18,230 nucleotides of DNA from an uncultured Desulfarculaceae bacterium (GCA_937908275.1 CALERA010000426.1:1-18230), one strand, 5' to 3'; shown: positions 1 to 7,127, numbered from the stretch's first letter. Made by a program: numbers and translations. The notes: generated from the letters alone by a model not told the origin.

Positions 1-1748
1 GCCAGGTACACGCCCTGGATCACCGCGTCGGGGTGGTAGGCCTTGGCGTTGTCCAGGATCTGCTGGTAGGCGGCCTTGGCCTCGTCCAGGTACTTGATCC
101 CCACCTTGACCCCGCCGGCGTCGGACTTGTGCACGATCTGGGGGCTGACGATCTTCATCACCAGGGGGAAGCCCACGAAGTTGGCCGCCGCCTCCAGCTC
201 CTCGGGCTTGGCCACCAGGCGCGACCTGAGCAGGGGGAAGCCATAGCACTGCAGGATGCGGTTGGCCTCGTGCTCGTGCATCAGGTGGGTGGGCTCCAGC
301 TCCAAGGTCTCGTTGATCAGGATCTGGGCCGAGGAGCAGTCGGCGTGGACCGGCTTGACCCAGCGGGCCTGGGGCTTGAGCTTGTCGCCGAAGCGGGCCA
401 TGGCCGCCAGGGTGCGCACCGCCGCCTCGGGGAACATGTAGTTGGGGATGCCGTTCTGTTGCAGGTGGTTGACGCCGGAGCTAACGTCGACGATGCCCAT
501 GAAGGAGCAGAGCACCGGCTTGTCGATGCCCTTGACCACGGTGGGCACGATCTCGGCCGTCTCCAGGATGTCGGTCATGGCCTGGGGGGTGAGGATGATC
601 ACCGCGCCGTCCACGTTCTCGTCCTGCAACACGTGGCGGATGGCCGCCTCGTAACGCTCGTGGGTGGCGTCGCCGATGACGTCCACCGGGTTGTGGATGC
701 TGGCGGTGGAGGGCAGGTCCTTCTTCAGCTTGTCCAGGGTGGCGTCGCTGAACTTGGCCAGCTTCAGGCCGTGGCGGATGGCGGCGTCAGTGGCCATGAT
801 GCCCGGCCCGCCGGCGTTGGTGACGATGGCGACGCGGTTGCCCTTGGGCACCGGCTGGGAGCCGAAGGCCTGGGCGTAGTGGAACAGCTCGGTGATGCCC
901 TCCACCCGCTGGATGCCGCTCTGCATGAAGATGGCGTCGTAGGCGGCCTCGGAGCCGGCCAGGGAGCCGGTGTGGCTGCTGGCGGCCTTGGCCCCCTCGG
1001 GGCTGGTGCCGCTCTTGATGGCCAGCATGGGCTTCTTGGCGTCCCAGGCGATCTCGCGGGCCACCTCGATGAACTCCCGCCCGTTGCTGATGTCCTCCAG
1101 GTACATCAGGATGACCTCGGTCTCCGGGTCGTCGCGCAGGTAGCGCAGCAGGTCGATCTCGGTGACGTCGGCCTTGTTGCCGAAGCTGATGAACTTGGAG
1201 AAGCCGATGTTGCGCCCGGCGGCCACGTCCAGGACCGCGGTGCACAGCGCGCCGGACTGGGAGATGAAGGCTACGTTGCCCGGCTGCGGCATCTTGGTGG
1301 CGAAGCTGGCGTTCATGGATACGTCATGGTCGGTGTTGATCACGCCCAGGCAGTTGGGGCCCACCAGGGGGATGTTGGCCCGCAGAGCGGCCTCCGTCAG
1401 GCGCTTCTCCAGCTCCACGCCCGCGCCGCCGACTTCCTTGAAGCCGGCGGTGATGACCACCGCGCCCTTGGCCCCGACCTGCCCGGCCTGGTTCAGGGTG
1501 TCGATGGCCGCCTCGGGCGGCACCACCAGCACCACCAGGTCCACCGGGTCCGGGACATCGGTCAGCCTGGGATAGGCCTTGACGCCCTGGATGGAGCGCG
1601 CCTTGGGGTTGATGGGGAAGAGCACCCCCTGGTAGCCGCCGTAAATGAGATTGGAAAAAACCGCCAGCCCCACGCTGCCCTTGCGGTTGGTGGCGCCCAC
1701 CACCGCGATGGAAGCGGGGTTGATGATCTTGCTGATGTCCTTGGCCAT
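1..1748 (-). CDS. acetate--CoA ligase (ADP-forming), alpha-beta fusion, partial (3' end outside window)
   Basis: Converts acyl-CoA + ADP + Pi to acid + CoA + ATP, or the reverse, in the cytoplasm; acetyl-CoA is the usual substrate but the range cannot be read here. About 582 codons are present and the frame is open at the left edge. Order of parts: CoA-binding Rossmann domain (about residues 8-135), succinyl-CoA-ligase-like domains with the phosphorylated histidine in SSHTGSLAG (His259), a linker, then the start of an ATP-grasp beta domain (from about 490) with the second swinging-loop histidine in VHKSDAGGV (His540). Both phospho-carrier histidines known from this family are therefore present. 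No GNAT domain precedes the CoA-binding domain, so it is not a Pat-type acetyltransferase by its N-terminus; a C-terminal extension cannot be excluded. The ATG at 1748 is preceded by GGAG about nine bases upstream. It stands alone, 330 bases after the previous minus-strand gene, with palindromes in its leader. Confidence 0.93.
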   Translation of the reverse strand, partial: MAKDISKIINPASIAVVGATNRKGSVGLAVFSNLIYGGYQGVLFPINPKARSIQGVKAYPRLTDVPDPVDLVVLVVPPEAAIDTLNQAGQVGAKGAVVITAGFKEVGGAGVELEKRLTEAALRANIPLVGPNCLGVINTDHDVSMNASFATKMPQPGNVAFISQSGALCTAVLDVAAGRNIGFSKFISFGNKADVTEIDLLRYLRDDPETEVILMYLEDISNGREFIEVAREIAWDAKKPMLAIKSGTSPEGAKAASSHTGSLAGSEAAYDAIFMQSGIQRVEGITELFHYAQAFGSQPVPKGNRVAIVTNAGGPGIMATDAAIRHGLKLAKFSDATLDKLKKDLPSTASIHNPVDVIGDATHERYEAAIRHVLQDENVDGAVIILTPQAMTDILETAEIVPTVVKGIDKPVLCSFMGIVDVSSGVNHLQQNGIPNYMFPEAAVRTLAAMARFGDKLKPQARWVKPVHADCSSAQILINETLELEPTHLMHEHEANRILQCYGFPLLRSRLVAKPEELEAAANFVGFPLVMKIVSPQIVHKSDAGGVKVGIKYLDEAKAAYQQILDNAKAYHPDAVIQGVYL

Positions 1749-1790
1749 GGTATTTCGCTCCAATGCGGATTTGCCTGCTTTAGCGGGCCG

Positions 1791-1804
1791 GGCCAACGTT
1801 GGCC
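1791..1804. promoter_or_regulatory. 14-bp perfect palindrome GGCCAACGTTGGCC
   Basis: The two 7-base halves are exact reverse complements. It sits about 43 bases upstream of the acyl-CoA synthetase ATG, so probably within or next to its 5' leader. It may be a dimeric regulator operator or a small RNA hairpin. No regulator gene is visible nearby to pair it with. Confidence 0.4.
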
Positions 1805-1929
1805 TGACCATCTGAGAGACCTAAGTTTATCCGCTTCGCCTAACCTGGCAATGCTTTGTTTTTATTTAGCTATATTGCCGCTATAACGTATATCTGTCCT
1901 ACAAAACACCTTGGCCTGGCCGCTGGCAG

Positions 1930-1940
1930 TGGTAATACCA
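1930..1940. promoter_or_regulatory. possible GntR/FadR-type operator TGGTAATACCA
   Basis: This is a dyad TGGTA-A-TACCA. FadR-subfamily GntR regulators (for example PdhR and LldR) bind TTGGTnnnACCAA-type sites and often control carboxylic acid or acyl-CoA metabolism, which fits the acyl-CoA synthetase downstream on the minus strand. The match is short, so assignment to this family is an inference. Confidence 0.3.
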
Positions 1941-2029
1941 ACTTACCGCCGGCTAGTCTTTGGTCTAATCATAAGCATGATGTTCGAGGAGGGGAATAAA
2001 TCGCCAACCTCATTGCCGGCTGGCGTCCA

Positions 2030-2042
2030 CCCCAATTTGGGG
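2030..2042. promoter_or_regulatory. 13-bp palindrome CCCCAATTTGGGG
   Basis: CCCCAA and TTGGGG flank one central T. It lies between the HATPase stop and the synthetase promoter region. It could be an operator; its stem could also form in RNA after the HATPase stop, but no U-run follows. Function unknown. Confidence 0.25.
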
Positions 2043-2077
2043 CGCGATTTCTCCCAAACAGCCTTAGGTAAAAGGCC

Positions 2078-2662
2078 CTATGCCCGGGCCGGAGGAAGGC
2101 GGCGGGGTGCGTCCTGGTCGGCCCCCAGGGCGCTCAACGCCTGGCGCACCTGATCGCGCAGGAACATGGCCAGCTCGGCGTCGGCCAGGGCCGCGTCGCC
2201 CAGCTCGGCCCGCAGTTCCCGGGTGGAAAGCTCGAATTCATCCGGTCCCACGCGGTGTTGGTAGAGAAAATCCACCCCGGGGTGGCTCAGGATCAGGCCG
2301 GCCAGGGTGGCGGGCCAGTCGCCCAAGGGCGGCCGGTCCGGATGGCCGCGCCGGAACCAGACCCGCAGGGTGGCGCCCTGGCCGGGCTGGCTCGCCAGGC
2401 TGAGGTCCCCGCCCCAGGCCCGGGCGTTGGCCTGCATCCAGCTCAGCCCCAGGCCCGCGCCTTGGCCGGGCTTGGTGGTGAAACGCGGCTGCGTGGCCCG
2501 GGCCAGGGTTTCCGGGCTCAGGCCCGGGCCGTTGTCCTGGATGGTGAAGGCCAGGCGGTCGGCGGGTGGCGGGTCCTCCTCGATGCGCACCAGCACCGAG
2601 CTGGCCCCGGCGGTCAGGGCGTTCTGGATCAGGTCCAGCAGGTGCAGGGCGATTTCGCGCAT
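2078..2662 (-). CDS. small HATPase-domain (histidine-kinase-like ATPase) protein next to NuoE
   Basis: A 194-residue cytoplasmic protein holding a GHKL/HATPase_c ATP-binding fold: N-box around Asn14 (LDLIQNA), G1 box DNGPGL (43-48) and G2 box GAGLGL (68-73). There is no phosphorylatable histidine (HisKA) domain, no sensor and no membrane segment, so it is not an ordinary sensor kinase. A C-terminal part of about 85 residues after the ATPase fold is unassigned. I chose ATG 2662 because related proteins begin directly with a Met-Arg/Lys-Glu-Leu-like stretch before the N-box, and GGGGAGG lies just upstream, though only two bases from the ATG. TTG codons at 2749 and 2713 are in frame, the latter behind GGGAGG. 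In many [FeFe]-hydrogenase and NADH-linked operons a similar protein follows the NuoE-like subunit; its role there is undefined. Confidence 0.8.
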   Translation of the reverse strand: MREIALHLLDLIQNALTAGASSVLVRIEEDPPPADRLAFTIQDNGPGLSPETLARATQPRFTTKPGQGAGLGLSWMQANARAWGGDLSLASQPGQGATLRVWFRRGHPDRPPLGDWPATLAGLILSHPGVDFLYQHRVGPDEFELSTRELRAELGDAALADAELAMFLRDQVRQALSALGADQDAPRRLPPARA

Positions 2663-2779
2663 GGCCTCCCCGCCGGCCGGCTGAAACCCCGGGTCCGGGG
2701 CTGGCCAGGCCAAGAAAAACCTCCCGCCCCAAGCCAACGCGCCCGTCAAGGGGCCTGGGCCTGGAGTCGGGAGGCGGCG

Positions 2780-2800
2780 CGCGCCGGTTCGCCCGGCGCG
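2780..2800 (-). other. 8-bp hairpin between the NuoE-family gene and the HATPase gene
   Basis: CGCGCCGG at 2780-2787 pairs with CCGGCGCG at 2793-2800 around a five-base loop, eight bases after the NuoE-family stop codon on the minus strand. No U-run follows, so it is not a standard intrinsic terminator. It may protect the upstream message or set the ratio of the two products. Confidence 0.45.
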
Positions 2801-2807
2801 TGGGCGG

Positions 2808-3320
2808 CTACTGGTAGCGCTCGACCAGGTCCACCACGGCGTCGGCCATCACCTTGCGGTGGGTGTCCTGGTTCACCACCACCACCGGGGCCACGCCGCA
2901 GGCGCCCAGGCAGCGCACCTGCTCCAGGGTGAAGCGGCGGTCGGGGGTGGTGGTGTCCACCGGCACCCCCAGGTGGCGCTCCAGGCGGTCCAGGGCCTCC
3001 TTGCCGCCGCGCACGTAGCAGGCGGTGCCCATGCAGACCCGCACCGTATGGCGGCCGCGGGGGATCATGGAGAAGAAGCTGTAGAAGGTGGTCACGCCAT
3101 AGACGTCGTGGCCGGGGATGCCCAGCTTGGCCGCGATGCGCTCCTGCACCGGGACCGGCAGGTAGCCCACCACGCCCTGGGCCTGCTGCAACACCGGGAT
3201 CAGCGAACCGGCCTTGCCGCGGTATTTCGCGCAGATGGCATCGATTTTCTCCACCATCTCGGGGGTCACGTCCTCCGGCATGGTGCTCCGGCTCAGGTCG
3301 GGTGCCGCGCTGGCGCTCAT
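2808..3320 (-). CDS. nuoE: NuoE-family [2Fe-2S] subunit of an NADH-linked oxidoreductase or hydrogenase
   Basis: A 170-residue thioredoxin-like ferredoxin. The four cluster ligands are visible as CMGTAC (Cys96, Cys101) and CLGAC (Cys137, Cys141), the standard NuoE/HydC spacing. The N-terminal helical part (LIPVLQQAQGVVGYLP, then GVTTFYSFF) is also typical. In complex I or in electron-bifurcating hydrogenases it carries electrons beside the flavin subunit NuoF. The ATG at 3320 has GAGGAG about eight bases upstream; a longer frame back to 3440 is basic, low-complexity and overlaps the promoter. The HATPase gene follows it, as in hydrogenase operons, but no NuoF, ferredoxin or catalytic subunit follows within this window. 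It could serve a partner encoded elsewhere. NuoE identity is secure; the parent complex is not. Confidence 0.92.
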   Translation of the reverse strand: MSASAAPDLSRSTMPEDVTPEMVEKIDAICAKYRGKAGSLIPVLQQAQGVVGYLPVPVQERIAAKLGIPGHDVYGVTTFYSFFSMIPRGRHTVRVCMGTACYVRGGKEALDRLERHLGVPVDTTTPDRRFTLEQVRCLGACGVAPVVVVNQDTHRKVMADAVVDLVERYQ

Positions 3321-3430
3321 GGCTCGCTCCTCGCTATGCTTTCGGTGACGGGCCTCATCGGGCCCGGGGATCGGTCGCTGTCGGCCGCAGGGCTTTCGCC
3401 CATGATAATGCCGTGGTTTCCGGCTTGATT

Positions 3431-3459
3431 TAACTAGCACACCCGCTCGGGGGTGGCAA
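3431..3459 (-). promoter_or_regulatory. candidate sigma-70-type promoter for the NuoE-family gene
   Basis: On the minus strand a -35-like TTGCCA (3459-3454), a 17-base spacer and a -10-like TAGTTA (3436-3431) lie in the spacer between cobS and the NuoE-family gene, leaving a leader of roughly 100 bases. It suggests the NuoE-HATPase pair is transcribed apart from cobUTS. The same -35 and spacing occur at 10052-10080. Confidence 0.45.
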
Positions 3460-3465
3460 GGCTTT

Positions 3466-4197
3466 TCAGGCCGCGCAGAGCACCAGCAGGGCCATCACCT
3501 CGGCGCTCTCGATGCTGGCCCCCAGGTTGTCGCCGGTGACGCCGCCCAGGCGCTTGTGGTACCACCAGCCCTGCGCCAGACCCACCAGCAACACGCCCAC
3601 CGCCGCCAGGAGTCCGGCCCGCCCGGCGGCCAGGCCCGCCACCGCCAGGGCGGCGGCGGCCGAGATCAGCTCCGGCCCCAGGCTGCCCGGTCCGGCCACC
3701 GAGGCCCCCAGGCCCTGGGCGCGGGCCGGGGGCAGCAGGGCGGCCAGCAGGCCGGCCAGGGCCCGGGCCAGGGCCGGGGCCACGATCAGGGCGGCCAGCA
3801 GGCGGGGCAGGTCCAGGGAGGCCAGGGCCGAGAACTTGGCCAGCAGGCCGATGACCACCGCGCAGACCCCGAAGCTGCCCACCCGCGAGTCCTTCATGAT
3901 CTCCAGGGCCCGCTCCCGGCTGGTCATATGCACCAGGGCGTCGGCGGTGTCGGCCAGGCCGTCCAGGTGCAGGAAACGGGTCAGCTTGGCCCAGAGCGCG
4001 GTGAGGACCCCGGCCAGGGCCAGGGGCGGCAGCACCCCGCCCAGCAGCCAGCCCGCGCCGGCCAGGATCAGGCCCAGGACCACCCCCACCGGCCCGTACC
4101 AGGCCCGGGAGCGGCGCAGGTCGTCGTCCCCGGCGCTCAGGTCAGAGCGCAGGGTGATGATGGTGAAGAACTGCAGGGCCAGCAGGAAGGGCTTCAC
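3466..4197 (-). CDS. cobS: adenosylcobinamide-GDP ribazoletransferase (cobalamin synthase) CobS
   Basis: Integral membrane enzyme that joins adenosylcobinamide-GDP to alpha-ribazole (or its phosphate) in the last steps of cobalamin assembly. The 243-residue product has the family length, the N-terminal signature LQFFTIITLR, the conserved acidic motif HLDGLADTADA (about 97-107) and KDSRVGSFG (about 121-129), followed by several hydrophobic helices and a GVTGDNLGA motif near the C-terminus. The start is GTG; it overlaps the TAG stop of cobT by one base (TAGTG), and GAGGG lies just upstream, so translation is probably coupled to cobT. It is the last gene of a cobU-cobT-cobS run. Confidence 0.95.
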   Translation of the reverse strand: MKPFLLALQFFTIITLRSDLSAGDDDLRRSRAWYGPVGVVLGLILAGAGWLLGGVLPPLALAGVLTALWAKLTRFLHLDGLADTADALVHMTSRERALEIMKDSRVGSFGVCAVVIGLLAKFSALASLDLPRLLAALIVAPALARALAGLLAALLPPARAQGLGASVAGPGSLGPELISAAAALAVAGLAAGRAGLLAAVGVLLVGLAQGWWYHKRLGGVTGDNLGASIESAEVMALLVLCAA

Positions 4198-5261
4198 TAT
4201 CCCTCGACCTTGTCCCCCGTGACGCCGGCGGACTCGAAGGTGGCCATTTCATTGTAAATCGCCACCGCCGCCCGCACCATGGTCAAACCCAGGGCCGCGC
4301 CGGTGCCCTCGCCCAGGCGCAGGTCCAGGTCCAACAGCGGCCGCTGGCCCAGGAACTGGCACTGGGCCTGGTGGCCGATCTCCTGGGAGGCGTGGCCCAC
4401 GATGAAGTATTCCCGCGCGGCCGGGGCCAGGGCGGCGGCCACCAGGGCGCCGGTGGTGGAGATGAAGCCATCCAGGATCACCGGCACCTTGCGGCTGGCC
4501 GCGGACAGGCAATAGCCGCAGATGGCCGCGATCTCCAGGCCGCCCACCGCCGCCAGCACCCCCAGGGGGTCGGCCGGGTCCGGGCGGTGCAGGGCCAGGG
4601 CCGCGTCCAGCACCTGGATCTTGCGCGCCAGGCCCTTGTCGTCCAGGCCGGTGCCCCGGCCGGTGACCTCGGCCGGGGTGCGGCCGCAGAGCACCGCGGT
4701 GATGGCGGCGCAGGCGGCGGTGTTGCCGATGCCCATGTCGCCGGGGATCAACAGGTCCAGGCCCTGCTCCATGAGCTGGGCCGCCACCCGGGCCCCCACC
4801 ATCACCGCCTGGCGGGCCTCGCCCAGGGTCATGGCCGGCTCGGCGGCGAAGTTGCGGGTGCCGCGCATCACCTTGGCCGAGATCAGGCCCGCCACCGGCT
4901 CGAACTCGTAATCCACGCCCACGTCCACCACGTTGACCTGGGCCTTGGCCTGGCGGGCCAGGACGTTGATGCCCGCGCCGCCGGCCAGGAAATTGAAGAC
5001 CATCTGGGCCGTGACCTCGCGGGGATAGATGCTGACCCCGGCCGCGGCCACCCCGTGGTCGGCGGCGAAGACCGTCACCGCGGCCTGGGGCTGGACGAGC
5101 TGGGTGTCGCCCCTCATCACGCACAGCCGGCGGGCGATCTCCTCCAGGCGGCCCAGGGCCCCGGTGGGTTTGGTCAGGTTGTCCAGATGGGCCTGGGCCA
5201 GGACGCCCACGGACTGGTCCGGGGCCGCGATGGCGGCGACGATCTGCTCGATGTTGTCCAT
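4197..5261 (-). CDS. cobT: nicotinate-nucleotide--dimethylbenzimidazole phosphoribosyltransferase CobT
   Basis: Makes alpha-ribazole 5'-phosphate by moving the phosphoribosyl group of nicotinate mononucleotide to the lower-ligand base. Family signatures are clear: LDNLTKPTGALGRLE near the N-terminus, FAADHGVAAAGVS, GAGINVLA, GDMGIGNTAA and the C-terminal EGTGAALGL, whose Glu (about residue 318) matches the catalytic glutamate of Salmonella CobT (Glu317). An ATG at 5276 is also in frame, but the ATG at 5261 has GGAG nine bases upstream, so I chose 5261 (354 residues). The gene lies 22 bases after cobU and touches cobS. Which base is attached cannot be told from the sequence. Confidence 0.95.
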   Translation of the reverse strand: MDNIEQIVAAIAAPDQSVGVLAQAHLDNLTKPTGALGRLEEIARRLCVMRGDTQLVQPQAAVTVFAADHGVAAAGVSIYPREVTAQMVFNFLAGGAGINVLARQAKAQVNVVDVGVDYEFEPVAGLISAKVMRGTRNFAAEPAMTLGEARQAVMVGARVAAQLMEQGLDLLIPGDMGIGNTAACAAITAVLCGRTPAEVTGRGTGLDDKGLARKIQVLDAALALHRPDPADPLGVLAAVGGLEIAAICGYCLSAASRKVPVILDGFISTTGALVAAALAPAAREYFIVGHASQEIGHQAQCQFLGQRPLLDLDLRLGEGTGAALGLTMVRAAVAIYNEMATFESAGVTGDKVEG

Positions 5262-5283
5262 GCGTTGGTTCTCCATGCGCGTT

Positions 5284-5832
5284 TCAGTCTGGCAGGCCGC
5301 CCTTCAGGGCCAGGGGCAGGCCGGCCATGACCATGACCACCCGGCCGCAAACCCGGGCCAGGCGTTGGTGCAGAAGCCCGGCCTGATCGCGGAAGGCCCG
5401 GGCCAGGGGATTTTCGGGCACGATGCCCAGACCCACCTCGTTGCCCACCAGGATCACCGACCCAGCCAGCTCCGGCACCAGGGCCGCCAACTCGCGCCCC
5501 CGGGCCTCCACCCCGGCCTCGTCCAATTGGGCCAGGGTGAGCAGGTTGCTCTGCCACATGGTCAGGCAGTCCACCAGCACCACCGCGCCGGGCCTGGCGG
5601 CCCGGGACAGGGCCGCGCAGAGCTCCAGGGGCTCTTCCAGGGTGGTCCAGCGGGGGCCGCGCCGGGCCTGGTGGCGGGTCACCCGGGCCTGCATCTCGCC
5701 GTCGCGGGCCTGTCCGGTGGCCAGGTAGATCAGGGGCTGGCCGGGTTCGCTGGCCAGGTTTTCGGCCAGGGCCTGGGCCCAGTCGCTCTTGCCGCTGCGG
5801 GCCCCGCCCAATACCAAGGTGTGCCTAGTCAT
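5284..5832 (-). CDS. cobU: bifunctional adenosylcobinamide kinase / adenosylcobinamide-phosphate guanylyltransferase CobU (CobP)
   Basis: Phosphorylates adenosylcobinamide and then transfers GMP from GTP to give adenosylcobinamide-GDP, the substrate of CobS. The 182-residue protein has the P-loop GGARSGKS (9-16), the guanylylated-histidine region RHQARRGPRW (His54, matching His46 of the Salmonella enzyme), VDCLTMWQSNLL, and the C-terminal NEVGLGIVPENPLAR motif. The P-loop is so close to the N-terminus that ATG 5832 is the only reasonable start, yet no clear ribosome binding site precedes it. A promoter-like pair ends only seven bases upstream, so the message may be nearly leaderless. No cobalamin riboswitch is visible, and the CobC phosphatase is not in the window. 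Confidence 0.95.
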   Translation of the reverse strand: MTRHTLVLGGARSGKSDWAQALAENLASEPGQPLIYLATGQARDGEMQARVTRHQARRGPRWTTLEEPLELCAALSRAARPGAVVLVDCLTMWQSNLLTLAQLDEAGVEARGRELAALVPELAGSVILVGNEVGLGIVPENPLARAFRDQAGLLHQRLARVCGRVVMVMAGLPLALKGGLPD

Positions 5833-5839
5833 GGCGCTA

Positions 5840-5868
5840 GTCTTAACCTAAAATCCCGCCCGCTTCAA
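5840..5868 (-). promoter_or_regulatory. candidate promoter abutting the cobU start
   Basis: Minus-strand TTGAAG (5868-5863), 17-base spacer, TAAGAC (5845-5840), then seven bases to the cobU ATG. If used, transcription would begin at or next to the start codon, which would explain the lack of a ribosome binding site. Confidence 0.35.
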
Positions 5869-5869
5869 C

Positions 5870-5889
5870 GCCGCCCGGCCAGGGGCGGC
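5870..5889. other. 7-bp GC hairpin in the cobU / glycosyltransferase divergent spacer
   Basis: GCCGCCC (5870-5876) and GGGCGGC (5883-5889) are separated by six bases. No U-run follows on either strand. It lies between the two divergent genes and overlaps no coding region; it may be structural or regulatory, or chance in GC-rich DNA. Confidence 0.3.
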
Positions 5890-5903
5890 GGGCGAGAGTT
5901 TGT

Positions 5904-5933
5904 TTCAAGTGGCTAACCATTTTGCGGTATGTT
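5904..5933 (+). promoter_or_regulatory. weak candidate promoter for the membrane glycosyltransferase
   Basis: TTCAAG (5904-5909), 18-base spacer, TATGTT (5928-5933). A start of transcription near 5940 would agree with translation from ATG 5952 and not from the TTG at 5922. The match to consensus is modest. Confidence 0.25.
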
Positions 5934-5951
5934 ACAGACAGGCGGCCAGCC

Positions 5952-7127
5952 ATGGGAGGCATCTTGGGCCCTACACCGGAATCCAGCCAGGGCTTCATCG
6001 CCATCAGCCCGGCGCGGCAGAAGCATGGCGATCCATGGTGGTTGCTGACCCTGGGCTTGATCAGCCTGGGCGCGCAGGCCTTCTGGCTGGGTCCCCGTCT
6101 GGGCGGGGACAGCGGCCGCTATCTGGAGGGAGCCCAACGCCTGGCCCAGGGCCTGGAGTTGGTGGACAAGCAGGCCGATTTCCCGGCCTACGCCTGGCTG
6201 GTCCAGTTGACCGGGGCCACCCCGGAGGCTCCCTGGCTCCTGGTCAGCTTGCAGGCCGGTCTCTCCATCCTGGCCGGCCTGGTGCTCTATCGCGCCGGCC
6301 GGGAGGCCTTCGGTCGCCTGGCCGGACTGGCCGCCGCCGCGCTCTATCTGGCCTGGCCGGACCTGCAACGCTGGAACCTCTACCTCCTGACCGACGGCCC
6401 CTTCAACAGCGCGCTGGCCATCTGCCTGGGTCTGTCCCTGATCTGCGAAAAGCGCCCCCTGGCCTGGCTGGGCCTGTTGCCCGCCCTGCTGGCCCTGGCC
6501 TTCCTGCGCCCGGACGGAACCATCTTCTACCTGCCCCTGGCCGCCGGCCTGCTGGCCCAGCGCCACCCCGGCCAGGCGTTGTCCCTGTTGGTGCTGGGGG
6601 CCGTGATCTGGCTGTGGCGGACCCCCAGCCCCCGGGCGGTGGCCGACCTGATGGAGCAATGGCGTCTGGGCACCGTGATCTGGGGCCACGCCCCGCCCTT
6701 GGGCGGTCTGGGGCTGGAGGACAGCGCCTTTCACGGCAGCCTGGCCGGCATGCTCTGGCGGGCCCTGGTCCACGACCCCTTCCAGGTGCTGGGCATCATG
6801 CTCCAGCGGGCCTTCTGGTTCCTGGCCCACGCCCGGCCCTACTACTCCACGGCGCACAACCTGCTGGCCGCCGGCTCCAGCCTGCTGCTGTTGGTCCTGG
6901 CGATCTGGGGAAGCATCACCTCCCTGGCCGGGGGACGCCAGCGGGTGGCGGCCTGGGGCCTGGTGCTCACCCAGCTCTGCCTGGTCTGCCTGACCTGGGC
7001 CGACTGGGACGGCCGCTTCCTCACCCGGGTCACCCCGGCCTTGATCCTGCTGGCCGCCGACGCCCTGCTGGGCCAGACCGACCCGGACCCCAACCTGGGC
7101 GGGTCCCGCCGCTTCCTGCACCTCTAG
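5952..7127 (+). CDS. GT-C-fold membrane glycosyltransferase-like protein (PMT/ArnT-type)
   Basis: A 391-residue multispanning membrane protein. After the first helix (about 30-48) comes a loop with an aspartate in GGDSGRYLEGA (Asp53), the place and shape of the catalytic Asp in GT39/GT83-type enzymes, which use polyprenyl-phosphate sugars on the outer face of the membrane. Further features are TDGPFNSALA, LRPDGTIFYLPL (the LRPxG-like element of PMT_2 proteins) and several more hydrophobic helices. The C-terminal part is short, without a large soluble domain. ATG 5952 is preceded by AGGCGG; a TTG at 5922 is in frame but has no ribosome binding site and overlaps a promoter-like sequence. It is alone between cobU and the ABC genes and no cell-envelope genes adjoin it, so acceptor and sugar are unknown. 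Confidence 0.7.
   Translation: MGGILGPTPESSQGFIAISPARQKHGDPWWLLTLGLISLGAQAFWLGPRLGGDSGRYLEGAQRLAQGLELVDKQADFPAYAWLVQLTGATPEAPWLLVSLQAGLSILAGLVLYRAGREAFGRLAGLAAAALYLAWPDLQRWNLYLLTDGPFNSALAICLGLSLICEKRPLAWLGLLPALLALAFLRPDGTIFYLPLAAGLLAQRHPGQALSLLVLGAVIWLWRTPSPRAVADLMEQWRLGTVIWGHAPPLGGLGLEDSAFHGSLAGMLWRALVHDPFQVLGIMLQRAFWFLAHARPYYSTAHNLLAAGSSLLLLVLAIWGSITSLAGGRQRVAAWGLVLTQLCLVCLTWADWDGRFLTRVTPALILLAADALLGQTDPDPNLGGSRRFLHL

Larger units (their letters stand above)
1749..2077. other. 329-base spacer upstream of the acyl-CoA synthetase
   Basis: No convincing gene lies here. A plus-strand open frame from 1911 has no family features and runs antisense into the HATPase gene. The stretch 1825-1900 is much more AT-rich than its surroundings and is where a minus-strand promoter for the synthetase would be expected, but I cannot choose one -35/-10 pair with confidence. 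It also contains three perfect short palindromes, listed separately, and a weak hairpin (GCCTT at 2061-2065 with AAGGC at 2072-2076) just after the HATPase stop that could help end that transcript. Confidence 0.6.

Noticed and set aside
33..1886. A 617-codon plus-strand open frame across the acyl-CoA synthetase gene
   Set aside because: It is antisense to a gene with clear catalytic motifs. Its product is repetitive Gly/Leu/Val/Asp/His-rich sequence with no family features, as expected from the third-position GC bias of the opposite strand.
1911..2153. An 80-codon plus-strand open frame in the 1749-2077 spacer
   Set aside because: No recognisable domain, and its second half is antisense to the HATPase C-terminus. 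A GAGGAGGGG at about 1986 lies inside the frame and not ahead of its start.
2078..2662. A two-component sensor kinase
   Set aside because: There is no HisKA domain, sensor domain, transmembrane segment or adjacent response regulator; only the ATP-binding fold is present.
5833..5951. A cobalamin riboswitch ahead of cobU (minus-strand GCCACTTG resembles the B12 box)
   Set aside because: The box is not an exact match, the spacer is too short for the full aptamer, and upstream sequence would have to lie in the glycosyltransferase coding region. The companion conserved elements were not seen.
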